In this document: positions 8,235 through 15,083 of the stretch, piece after piece
How positions within the stretch are numbered: the first letter of the stretch is position 1
Layout: the number at the start of each line of letters is the position of its first letter
Assembly (NCBI GenBank): GCA_020352555.1
Contig: CP070680.1
Span: forward strand, 2,332,095-2,372,405
Source of the DNA: Caldifarciminota bacterium
Lineage (GTDB): Bacteria > Hydrothermota > Tepidihabitantia > Tepidihabitantales > Tepidihabitantaceae
Direction: 5' to 3'
Length of the DNA: 40,311 nucleotides
The notes under the pieces: generated by a model
What the model saw: only the letters and a program-made list of their open reading frames with translations
What the model was told of the DNA's origin: nothing
Database searches by the model: none
Translations under genes and position numbers: made by a program

Positions 8235-9294
8235 ACGACTTCTCCCTTTCATGCCCGTCGAAAACGTCCATCAGGCGGCCAACCAGCGCTGCCATTTCCG
8301 CCTCCCCCGGAAAAACGAAAAACCGGGTACTGACATGTTTTGCCCACCTCTTCAGCCCACGCACCAGCCGCTTCGAATTGGCCATTCCGCCGGTCAGCAC
8401 CACCGCGTCCACATGCCCTTTGCAGGTGACCGCGTACGCCCCGATCTCTCTCGCAATCCGGTAGACCAAGGCGTCGTAGACAAGCGCTGCCTGGACGTTG
8501 CCCCGGTCGACCAGCCGCTCGACCTCCTCGATTTCGTCGGTACCGAAGTGCGAAACCAGCCCTCCCCGCCTCTGCAGCAACTCCAGGACGTCGGCCTCGG
8601 TGTATCTGCCTGCGAAGCAGAGCGCCACGAGCGGTGCCGTCGGAAGTGTCCCGGCGCGCTGAGGCGAAAACGGACCCTCCTCGTTGGCATTGGTGGCATC
8701 CACCTGCCTGCCTCGGACGTGAGCCGCAACAGTGATCCCAGACCCGAGATGAACCACGATGAAGTTACAGCGCGAGTAGGGCTTGCCCAGTCGGCGGGCC
8801 GCGTTGTGGGCCACGGCACGACAGCTCAGCGCGTGGGACAACGCCTTCCTGGTCACGCCTTTCAGCCCGGTGACGCGCGAGATGCTCCAGAACTCGTCGG
8901 TCGATTCCGGGTCCACGAAGTACGCCGGTATGCCAAGCTCCTCAGAGAATTCGTGGCCGACCAGCGGACCCAGCAGCGACGGGTGGGTAGTCTGCACCCT
9001 CCCGCGCCTGATGTCGGTGACGACCCTGCGTGACGTCCGGTACACCCCTCCGGGCAGAGGCAGCAACGGTCCTCCCCGGCTTACGACGGCCCCCAGACTC
9101 CGAGGGTCGATGCCGGCCTGCTTCAGCACGCCATCCACCGCCTGCTTGCGGAGCCGGTACTGGTCGAGCACCAGTCTGTATCGTGACAACTCGGCCTGGG
9201 AATGTCTGACGACCTCGGACAGGACCTCACGACGGCCGCTGAACACCGCGACCTTGGTAGAACCGCCGCCCGGATTCAGGACCAAGATCAACAT
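8206..9294 (-). CDS. buk: Butyrate / branched-chain fatty-acid kinase (acetokinase family)
   Basis: 362 residues with start ATG 9294, 7 nt downstream of a promoter -10 box (leaderless); no ribosome site is visible. Butyrate kinases make ATP from an acyl phosphate and ADP. LILVLNPGGGSTKVAVF is the ASKHA phosphate-1 motif. GGPLLPLPGGVYR, FIVVHLGSGITVAAH, VDATNANEEGPFSP and VVLTGGMAN are further family signatures, and length is normal. It leads buk-iorA-iorB-hppA, so the likely job is substrate-level phosphorylation from acyl-CoA made by amino-acid fermentation. That needs a phosphotransacylase, not present in this window. The family also acts on isobutyrate and isovalerate; exact substrate is inferred. 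Confidence 0.9.
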   Translation of the reverse strand: MLILVLNPGGGSTKVAVFSGRREVLSEVVRHSQAELSRYRLVLDQYRLRKQAVDGVLKQAGIDPRSLGAVVSRGGPLLPLPGGVYRTSRRVVTDIRRGRVQTTHPSLLGPLVGHEFSEELGIPAYFVDPESTDEFWSISRVTGLKGVTRKALSHALSCRAVAHNAARRLGKPYSRCNFIVVHLGSGITVAAHVRGRQVDATNANEEGPFSPQRAGTLPTAPLVALCFAGRYTEADVLELLQRRGGLVSHFGTDEIEEVERLVDRGNVQAALVYDALVYRIAREIGAYAVTCKGHVDAVVLTGGMANSKRLVRGLKRWAKHVSTRFFVFPGEAEMAALVGRLMDVFDGHEREKSYEQEVAVRR

Positions 9295-9301
9295 GTCCAG
9301 C

Positions 9302-9329
9302 AGTGTATTCCAGACCCTCCGAGTGTCAA
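9302..9329 (-). promoter_or_regulatory. Sigma70-type promoter of buk-iorAB-hppA, leaderless layout
   Basis: Minus strand: TTGACA (9329-9324), 16 bp, TACACT (9307-9302), then 7 nt to the buk ATG at 9294. It separates the fermentation unit from purH upstream. Confidence 0.7.
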
Positions 9330-9354
9330 CCAAACTGGGTATTGAGACGAGGAA

Positions 9355-9915
9355 TCAGGCGGACAGCGAACTGAGGTACTCGGCAATGGTGCGGTCGTAT
9401 TCGCTGGTGATTTCAAAGGCACGCCGTGCCAGCCGCAGACGCATCGCTTCCCCGACATCGCCCGAGCGGTCGAGTTCGGCGATCAGCTCAGGGTAGAACT
9501 CGGGTCCGGGCACTGCCGCGACATGGGCGTGGTTCTTTGCCGCCGCACGCAGCAGAGTGACGCCCCCGATGTCGATGAGCTCAACCAGCTCGGCGTGTGA
9601 AGCGTTCCTGCTGAGCCCGTCGCGGAACGGGTAGAGGTTGCAGACCACGATGTCGATGGGCTCGACAAGACCCTCTTCGCGCTTGGTCAGGATCCCGCCC
9701 GCGATTCTCGGATGGAGTGTCTTGACCCGCCCGCCGAGTATTTCAGGCGCACCGGTGTACGCTGATATCTGAGTGACCGGGACGCCGGATTCTTCGATGA
9801 CTTGTGCCGTCTTCGAGGTCGAAAGGATTTCGAAGCCGTGACGGTGAAGTGCGGCAGCAAGCTCGGGTATTCCCGTCTTGTCCCATACCGACACTACCGC
9901 CTTGCGTCCGGCCAC
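9355..9915 (-). CDS. purH: Stand-alone IMP cyclohydrolase (N-terminal domain of PurH only)
   Basis: 186 residues from GTG 9915, which shares one base with the apgM stop (TAGTG). It closes FAICAR to IMP, the last step of purine synthesis. VVSVWDKTGIPELA starts the MGS-like fold. The active-site motifs GGRVKTLHP, VVCNLYPF, IDIGGVTLLRAAAKNH are all present, so the cyclohydrolase site looks complete. Usual PurH proteins are about 500 residues, with an AICAR transformylase domain after this one. Here the protein ends cleanly at the domain boundary (ITSEYDRTIAEYLSSLSA) and the DNA downstream is buk, so the transformylase half is absent rather than frameshifted. It must be encoded elsewhere if the pathway is complete. 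Confidence 0.9.
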   Translation of the reverse strand: MAGRKAVVSVWDKTGIPELAAALHRHGFEILSTSKTAQVIEESGVPVTQISAYTGAPEILGGRVKTLHPRIAGGILTKREEGLVEPIDIVVCNLYPFRDGLSRNASHAELVELIDIGGVTLLRAAAKNHAHVAAVPGPEFYPELIAELDRSGDVGEAMRLRLARRAFEITSEYDRTIAEYLSSLSA

Positions 9916-11117
9916 TACGCTCCGAACTTGCCGAGTCGCAGGGCGTGAGCCAGCAGTGTGTTCATTATCTGCTTGGCGCGGACGTAGCCGAGATTGCCCC
10001 TTGCGCAGGCACGCTCACCGAACTCGGCGATCTGTACCTGGGGCCTCACGTATCGGGAGTGCAGCAGCAGTGGAACCGAATGCCACGAGTGGCTCTTGAG
10101 CACCGCCGGGGTCGAGTGGTCGCCAGTAATGCACAGGACGTCGAACTGCATTTCGAGCAGGAAAGGCAGCACCTCCTCGTCAAACTGCTCGATAAGCTCG
10201 ACCTTGGCGTCGAAATCTCCGTCTTCGCCAGCCTTGTCGAATTCCTTGAAGTGCAGATAGAAAAAGTCGTACTCGGACACGTGCTCCCTCAGAGTGTCAA
10301 CTTCCTCAGCCCAGCTGCCGCCGGTCTCCAGCACCGTCATCCCGACAAGCCGCGCGATCCCGCGATACATTGGGTACGCGGCGACCGCCGCAGGCTTCAG
10401 ACCGAAGCGCTCCCCGAACTTCGGCAGTTCCGGCGGCTGAGCAAGCCCTCGCAGGAGAACCGCGTTCGCCTGCTGCCGGTCACTCAGCAGACTCTGACAT
10501 CGTCCCACGAACCGGTCGACAACCCGGGCCGCTTTGGCCGCTGCCGGCAGAAGCGCCTTGACCTTCTTAGGCGACAGCCCTTCGCGCAGAGGGTCGGTAC
10601 CGGTCAGACCCTCCTCGATCCCCGGCCCCCGGAACACAACCACAAAACGGTGTTCTTTCCCTGGTCGGATTATGACCTCGACGTCTTCGAGTTCGGAAAT
10701 CTCTTCCTGCAACTTGCGGCACAGCTCGGCGCAGAGCTCGGTTGGAATCCGACCGGCCCGGCGATCGACAACCACGCCGTTTTCGTCCACGGCAGCGAAG
10801 TTCGCGCGCGCGCAGAGGTCGGTGGGCTGGATTTCGAGACCTATACCCAGCGCTTCGAGTACACCCCTGCCGACCTGGTGGGCCAGCGGATCATACCCGA
10901 ACAGCGCAAGGTGGGCAGGTCCTGACCCGGGCGAGACGCCGACGTCTATCGGTACTGCCAGACCCAGCGACGATTGAGCGGCAAGCCGGTTCAGGTTGGG
11001 TGTCCATGCAGCCTCCAGTTCGGTGCGGTTGTCGCGCGGAACGCCACCGAGTCCGTCGAGCACGACCAGAAGAATCTTGCCGCCGCTTCCCGAAACCAGG
11101 GACTCAATCAGCTGCAC
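9915..11117 (-). CDS. apgM: 2,3-bisphosphoglycerate-independent phosphoglycerate mutase, archaeal (ApgM) type
   Basis: 400 residues. Interconverts 3- and 2-phosphoglycerate in glycolysis. KILLVVLDGLGGVP carries the metal-binding Asp. SPGSGPAHLALFGYDPL contains the catalytic Ser. FDVLCITGDHSTP holds the second metal site. It belongs to the alkaline-phosphatase superfamily. Start choice: GTG 11117 lies 6 nt after a -10 box, and the resulting N-terminus (MQLIESLVSGSGGKILL) fits the family. A longer reading from TTG 11141 would place the start inside the promoter spacer. The downstream purH start overlaps the stop codon by one base, so the two are coupled. Confidence 0.93.
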   Translation of the reverse strand: MQLIESLVSGSGGKILLVVLDGLGGVPRDNRTELEAAWTPNLNRLAAQSSLGLAVPIDVGVSPGSGPAHLALFGYDPLAHQVGRGVLEALGIGLEIQPTDLCARANFAAVDENGVVVDRRAGRIPTELCAELCRKLQEEISELEDVEVIIRPGKEHRFVVVFRGPGIEEGLTGTDPLREGLSPKKVKALLPAAAKAARVVDRFVGRCQSLLSDRQQANAVLLRGLAQPPELPKFGERFGLKPAAVAAYPMYRGIARLVGMTVLETGGSWAEEVDTLREHVSEYDFFYLHFKEFDKAGEDGDFDAKVELIEQFDEEVLPFLLEMQFDVLCITGDHSTPAVLKSHSWHSVPLLLHSRYVRPQVQIAEFGERACARGNLGYVRAKQIMNTLLAHALRLGKFGA

Positions 11118-11123
11118 GCGCTG

Positions 11124-11151
11124 ATGATAGATTCGGCTCAAGGCGAGTCAA
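11124..11151 (-). promoter_or_regulatory. Sigma70-type promoter of apgM-purH, leaderless layout
   Basis: Minus strand: TTGACT (11151-11146), 16 bp, TATCAT (11129-11124), then 6 nt to GTG 11117. It decides the apgM start codon. Confidence 0.7.
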
Positions 11152-11179
11152 GGAGTCGGTCCTGGGTGACCGGCCGCTG

Positions 11180-11899
11180 TCACTCGACCTCAACCGTAAC
11201 GTCGATGCTGAACGGCCTGCCGTCCCAGATCCCCTCGAAACCCAGGACGTGTTGCCCACCAGGCATCGACGAACCGAACGACCAGCCGACAGACTGGTAC
11301 TGCACCCCGGCTTCCTTTGTCCCGGGTGCCGAGGGGTCAGTATACTCCCCGAAACGGGGGAAACCGATGGTCAGCGACCTCAGCGTCACCGTACGGTTAA
11401 ACGCATAGCTGAAGCCGGTTGATGTCAGGCTGTCGTTGCGCCGACCGCTGGACTGAACTCTCAGCCTGCGATAGGACCGCATCTCAACCGCCCCGGCGTC
11501 GTTCTCCTGTCCACCGAGTACCGCCACCTCCTCACCCAGGTAGGCAGAGTCGTACTGGCCTCCTGAGACGCCTGTCAGATCACCGTCGGTGATGCTGTCG
11601 TCACCGTCGACGTCCTTCCAGGCCAGAATGCGGTAGACACCCTCGTCCAAATCCCGAAACACGAAAGGCGAGCGCGACGGGACCGATGTCTGCTCGGAAC
11701 GTGTCTCACGAAAGACCTCTGGTGTCGAGTCAGGACCCACGTAGAGCAGCACCCGGCTGCCGCGAACGTCACCAGACTCACCCGGCTTCAGAACGAGAAA
11801 CCCCTTGAGCGTAGCGGTCCCTCCACAACCAGCGGCAAGGATCAGCCAGGCAAGAGCGGCCTTGGCTGCGATGGCGCCAAGCTGACCGGAGGACCTCAT
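11180..11899 (-). CDS. Hypothetical lipoprotein with Ig-like N-terminal module
   Basis: 239 residues, start ATG 11899, one base after the stop of the upstream gene. I do not recognise a named family. The N-terminus is a signal peptide ending in LILAAGCGG, a lipobox (L-A-A-G-C) with the lipidated Cys at residue 25. Residues about 30-120 read as a beta-sandwich carrying FVFRDLDEGVYRILAWKDVDGDDSITDGD; the D-x-D-G-D-x-S/D pattern resembles a calcium-binding loop seen in DUF2141-type envelope proteins. The C-terminal half is strand-rich and ends in SIDVTVEVE. Probably an envelope lipoprotein, co-transcribed with the membrane protein upstream. Function unknown. Confidence 0.65.
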   Translation of the reverse strand: MRSSGQLGAIAAKAALAWLILAAGCGGTATLKGFLVLKPGESGDVRGSRVLLYVGPDSTPEVFRETRSEQTSVPSRSPFVFRDLDEGVYRILAWKDVDGDDSITDGDLTGVSGGQYDSAYLGEEVAVLGGQENDAGAVEMRSYRRLRVQSSGRRNDSLTSTGFSYAFNRTVTLRSLTIGFPRFGEYTDPSAPGTKEAGVQYQSVGWSFGSSMPGGQHVLGFEGIWDGRPFSIDVTVEVE

Positions 11900-11900
11900 A

Positions 11901-12743
11901 TCAGCCTTCTACCTCTCCTGCTACCTGTTTCAGACTCCGAAGCCGCCGGCCGATGAGCCGGTCACGCATTTCGACGCGTTTCAGATGCCCGTTGGCGACG
12001 TTCACCTTGACCTCAAACTCGCCGTCCTCGCCTGCGGCTGCTGCACGGAGAGCGGCCTGGATTGACTCAAAGTAGTCCCTGATTTCTCCTGCTTGCTTGC
12101 CGAGTTCCTCGGCCACCTTCTCGGACGCGACGTAGAGCACGCTGAGCTTGTAGGCATTGCCGGTGACTGTTCTGGTTGCTCGGCCGACGTCGGCAACCCT
12201 GTTCTGGGTCCCAGCCACGTCAGCATCCGCGCTGTCCAACTGGGTTCGCAGTGGGGCAAGTAGGTCGAGCATGTCCTGCGCACGGTCCGGGCTCAATTCC
12301 TCCGCAAGGGTGACGTCGAGCACGAGGCTCCACCTGCTCAGTGCAGACCTGGCAAGGCGACCGATGTCATCCGCCGTCTCTGTTGGCGAGAACGACGCCT
12401 GTTCTGCGGCAGCGGGCTCAGGCAAGCTCGACACTGCCTTCGAAAGACCGGAATCCCCAGAAGTCTCTCGATTGGCAGAAGACCCGGGACCTGCAGCAGG
12501 AACCGCGCTGGCCTCGGCAGGGAGCTCGGACTCATCACTCTTCCTCAGAAGTCTGGGACGGTATGTAGCCAGCCAGACCAGCGCGACCGCCAGGCCACCC
12601 AGTGTCAGCCACGCGGCCAGAGCCCGTGTCTTGCGGATTCGGGCCTGCCTCGCCTTGTCCGGCTGGAACACCAGCTTGGGCACAGCATCAGTGCCGCTGC
12701 CTTGGTCGTCAACAGGCTTGCCGGCATCGGGCTGTTCATCCAT
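11901..12743 (-). CDS. Hypothetical single-pass membrane protein with coiled-coil-like domain
   Basis: 280 residues from ATG 12743. No family recognised. The N-terminal 40 residues are charged and probably cytoplasmic (Q-A-R-I-R-K-T-R just before the membrane). Residues about 43-60 form one transmembrane helix (AAWLTLGGLAVALVWLA). A Ser/Pro/Ala/Glu-rich linker follows to about residue 120. The rest is predicted helical, with heptad-like stretches (LDLLAPLRTQLDSADADVAG and onward), suggesting a periplasmic coiled coil. First gene of a two-gene unit with the lipoprotein (1-nt gap). The pair may work together at the envelope; this is inference from position only. Confidence 0.6.
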   Translation of the reverse strand: MDEQPDAGKPVDDQGSGTDAVPKLVFQPDKARQARIRKTRALAAWLTLGGLAVALVWLATYRPRLLRKSDESELPAEASAVPAAGPGSSANRETSGDSGLSKAVSSLPEPAAAEQASFSPTETADDIGRLARSALSRWSLVLDVTLAEELSPDRAQDMLDLLAPLRTQLDSADADVAGTQNRVADVGRATRTVTGNAYKLSVLYVASEKVAEELGKQAGEIRDYFESIQAALRAAAAGEDGEFEVKVNVANGHLKRVEMRDRLIGRRLRSLKQVAGEVEG

Positions 12744-12754
12744 GACCGCACTCT

Positions 12755-12783
12755 AAGCTACATCCGGGTCGCGCCTGTGTCAA
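12755..12783 (-). promoter_or_regulatory. Putative sigma70-type promoter, very short leader
   Basis: Minus strand: TTGACA (12783-12778), 17 bp, TAGCTT (12760-12755), then 11 nt to ATG 12743. The -35 is perfect; the -10 matches only three of six positions. Confidence 0.4.
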
Positions 12784-12796
12784 CTGAGCCGGGCAC

Positions 12797-12824
12797 TTGA
12801 CACACAGAGGCCACCTGGTATCTT
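12797..12824 (+). promoter_or_regulatory. Sigma70-type promoter of plsY-gpsA-merR
   Basis: TTGACA (12797-12802), 16 bp, TATCTT (12819-12824). It lies 114 bp before plsY, so this unit has a real leader. That leader holds short frames starting at GTG 12829 and ATG 12834 (16 codons, stop TGA 12882-12884), at the same distance from the -10 as the leaderless genes of this window. No ribosome site is evident at plsY itself. Confidence 0.6.
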
Positions 12825-12938
12825 CGCAGTGCAATGCAGATTCTCCGCCGGGCTGCTATCACTCACCCCCACCGCAAGTTATGAGAGCACGCTCCAGCGC
12901 TGACAACGACAGAGCGTCCGACAGCCCCATCACATGAC

Positions 12939-13556
12939 ATGATGCCCCTGACACTCGCGGTGCCTCTCTCCGCGGCTCTCGGCTTCGCCTGCGGCTCGAT
13001 TCCTTTTGGCTATCTCGCCGGAATGGCCAAGGGCATCGACATTCGGAAGCGAGGCTCCGGCAATATCGGTTTCACCAATGTGCTCAGGGTCATGAGCATC
13101 GGCTGGGCGACCCCGGTCCTGGTCCTAGACCTCGCCAAAGGGATGCTCCCCACGGCCTTCGCGGCTGAGTTGGGTCTGCTGCCGGCCTTGACTGGTGTCG
13201 GTGCAGTTCTGGGCCACGTATTCACACCCTGGCTCGGCTTCAAGGGCGGAAAAGGGGTGGCTACAACAATCGGTGTTGCCGCACTGCTCTGTGCCCGGAG
13301 CCTTCTGGCCGGGCTTGGCCTCTACGCCGTTGTGCTCTTGGCAACGGGCTTCGTCTCACTCTCGTCGATGGTGTTCGGCATCTTCCTGGCACCACTCACC
13401 CTGCTGTTCTACGGCACTGACCTGTCCTTGCTTGCATTCACCGTTGTCGTCAGCATCCTGATCCTAGTGCGTCATCGCGCCAATCTGGTGCGTCTGCTGG
13501 ACCGAACCGAACCCAGACTCGGGCTCTGGGTCAGGCTGTTTCGGAGGAAGCGCTGA
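12939..13556 (+). CDS. plsY: Acyl-phosphate:glycerol-3-phosphate acyltransferase PlsY
   Basis: 205 residues from ATG 12939 (ATG 12942 is equally possible). Polytopic inner-membrane enzyme that transfers the acyl group of acyl-phosphate to glycerol-3-phosphate, the first step of phospholipid synthesis. The three conserved loops are present: GSIPFGYL, KRGSGNIGFTNVLR (S-G-N-x-G-x-T-N), and GHVFTPWLGFKGGKGVAT (the phosphate-binding GGKG loop). About seven hydrophobic helices; length is typical. The following gpsA makes its substrate, glycerol-3-phosphate, and overlaps the plsY stop by 4 nt (CTGA). Confidence 0.95.
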   Translation: MMPLTLAVPLSAALGFACGSIPFGYLAGMAKGIDIRKRGSGNIGFTNVLRVMSIGWATPVLVLDLAKGMLPTAFAAELGLLPALTGVGAVLGHVFTPWLGFKGGKGVATTIGVAALLCARSLLAGLGLYAVVLLATGFVSLSSMVFGIFLAPLTLLFYGTDLSLLAFTVVVSILILVRHRANLVRLLDRTEPRLGLWVRLFRRKR

Positions 13557-14563
13557 ACAAGCTGGCTTTTGTGGGCGCCGGACGTTGGGCTGTTGCCCTG
13601 GCTCGCGGCTTTGCCGGGCAGGGCATTGACGTCGTCCTCTGGGAGCCTGACCCAAGCGCGCTGAGGAACCTGCTGGCATCCCGTCGGCATCCGGACCTGC
13701 CCGACTCGGCCACCATTCCGGCAGAAGTGCAGGTCACCGGCGACCTGAGGGCAGCCATTTCAGACTCCTGGCTGGTAGTGTTTGCCACGCCCTCACACGC
13801 ACTCGCCCAGTCGGCCCGCGAGGCCGCTCCTCACATCTCGGACGTCTGCGTCGCCGTAGTCACTGTCACCAAGGGCATCGACCCGGAGTCGACTGAGAGG
13901 ATGTCGGTCGTGCTCGGCCGCACCGTCCCTGGGCGTCCGGTCGTGGTCCTCGCCGGCCCCGGAATCCCCTACGACTACGCACTGGGAGACCCGACGTCCT
14001 TGGTCGCTGCCTCCGAGGACTCGACGGCCGCTGAATTGATCCGCGACTCGTTTTCTTCAGGCAATCTCCGCATCTATTCGAGCGGCGACGTCATTGGCGT
14101 CGAGCTCGGGGCAGCGCTCAAGAATGTAGTGGCTATCGCGGCCGGGATTGCCGACGGCCTCGAGCTCGGCCTGAACGCCAGGGCCGCGCTGCTGACCCGC
14201 GGGCTGGCTGAGATGACGAGACTCGGATTGGCGATGAACGCCAATCCGCTCACCTTTGCCGGTCTGTCCGGGATGGGAGACCTGATTGTCACAGCCTTCT
14301 CGGCCAATTCCCGAAACCACAATCTCGGCCTCTACGTCGCCCAGGGTCTTGACCTGAAGGCCGCCTCGGCCAGGCTCAACGGTGTGGCCGAAGGTGCCCT
14401 GACCTGCCGGTCGGCGCGGGTCCTGGCTTCGCGCCACCGCGTGGAGATGCCGATCACCGAGGAGGTTCACGGTATCCTATACGAGGGTGCCGATCCCAAG
14501 CAGAGCTTGCGACGCCTGCTCGGGCGTTCACCCAAGCCCGAAAACAGCGGAGTGACGAAATGA
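13553..14563 (+). CDS. gpsA: Glycerol-3-phosphate dehydrogenase (NAD(P)+)
   Basis: 336 residues. Reduces dihydroxyacetone phosphate to glycerol-3-phosphate for phospholipid synthesis. Signatures: the Rossmann start NKLAFVGAGRW, VTKGID, and GVELGAALKNVVAIAAGIAD with the catalytic Lys. SGMGDLIVTAFSANSRNHNLG is the C-terminal family motif. Start: GTG 13571 would remove the first beta strand of the Rossmann fold. No ATG, GTG or TTG occurs upstream in frame as far as I read back (about 85 bp into plsY). CTG 13553 lies 5 nt after GGAGG, overlaps the plsY TGA as CTGA, and gives the expected MNKLAFVGAG, so I use CTG. The glycine motif reads GAGRWA rather than the usual GAGSWG. Confidence 0.93.
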   Translation: MNKLAFVGAGRWAVALARGFAGQGIDVVLWEPDPSALRNLLASRRHPDLPDSATIPAEVQVTGDLRAAISDSWLVVFATPSHALAQSAREAAPHISDVCVAVVTVTKGIDPESTERMSVVLGRTVPGRPVVVLAGPGIPYDYALGDPTSLVAASEDSTAAELIRDSFSSGNLRIYSSGDVIGVELGAALKNVVAIAAGIADGLELGLNARAALLTRGLAEMTRLGLAMNANPLTFAGLSGMGDLIVTAFSANSRNHNLGLYVAQGLDLKAASARLNGVAEGALTCRSARVLASRHRVEMPITEEVHGILYEGADPKQSLRRLLGRSPKPENSGVTK

Positions 14564-14886
14564 AGTACTTCTCGGTAACCCAGACATGCCGCAGGCTGAA
14601 CGTCCGAGCTCACGTGCTCCGCTACTGGGAAAAGGAATTCGAGATCCGGGTCAAGCGCAATTCCGCAGGGCGCCGCATCTACAGTGAGCAGCAGGTCGAG
14701 AAGCTGAGGCTCATCAAGCACCTGATCCACCGGGAGAAGCTCACGGTCAAGGGCGCGCGGCGCCAGATGGCGAAGATGGGGTCCGGCCGGGAGCAGCCTG
14801 CTGCACAGATGAACCGCAAGCAGCTCCTTCTCTGGCTCAAGAGAGAACTACTGCAGGTCCGCGGGATGTTCACTACGGACGGCTAG
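14560..14886 (+). CDS. MerR-family transcriptional regulator
   Basis: 108 residues; start ATG 14560 overlaps the gpsA stop as ATGA, so it is translationally coupled. KYFSVTQTCRRLNVRAHVLRYWEKEFEI is a MerR winged-helix start in which the usual 'G-V-S-x-x-T-L-R-Y-Y/W' turn is recognisable. RRIYSEQQVEKLRLIKHLIHREKLTVKGARRQM is the second half of the DNA-binding domain. Only a short helical tail follows, with no ligand domain, which is common in the small MerR proteins found beside gpsA or near DNA-integration factors. The target is unknown; autoregulation of plsY-gpsA-merR is a reasonable guess. The next 160 bp hold only the promoter of the following gene. Confidence 0.88.
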   Translation: MKYFSVTQTCRRLNVRAHVLRYWEKEFEIRVKRNSAGRRIYSEQQVEKLRLIKHLIHREKLTVKGARRQMAKMGSGREQPAAQMNRKQLLLWLKRELLQVRGMFTTDG

Positions 14887-15047
14887 CCGGCGTGCAGGAA
14901 CTCAGCAGCCTGTCCTGACCTGCTGGGTCCCGCAGATCCTGGCCCGGACACGCATTCGGCCCAAGCATCGCACAGGCCGGCAACAAGTGACGAAGCGGCA
15001 TCTGCTGCCGACGGCTGCGACTGACCCACCGACCGGACAAATATGGG

Positions 15048-15075
15048 TTGACGGATGTCCGACAGCCGATACAAT
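15048..15075 (+). promoter_or_regulatory. Sigma70-type promoter of the TPR/AAA+ regulator, leaderless layout
   Basis: TTGACG (15048-15053), 16 bp, TACAAT (15070-15075), then 8 nt to GTG 15084. The TTG at 15048 is in frame with the gene and looks like a start codon, but it is the first half of the -35 box. Confidence 0.7.
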
Positions 15076-15083
15076 CAGTCGAC

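Noticed and set aside
6885-8333. 482-codon frame opposite iorA
   Set aside because: Antisense to an unmistakable gene; composition and lack of motif mark it as a shadow.
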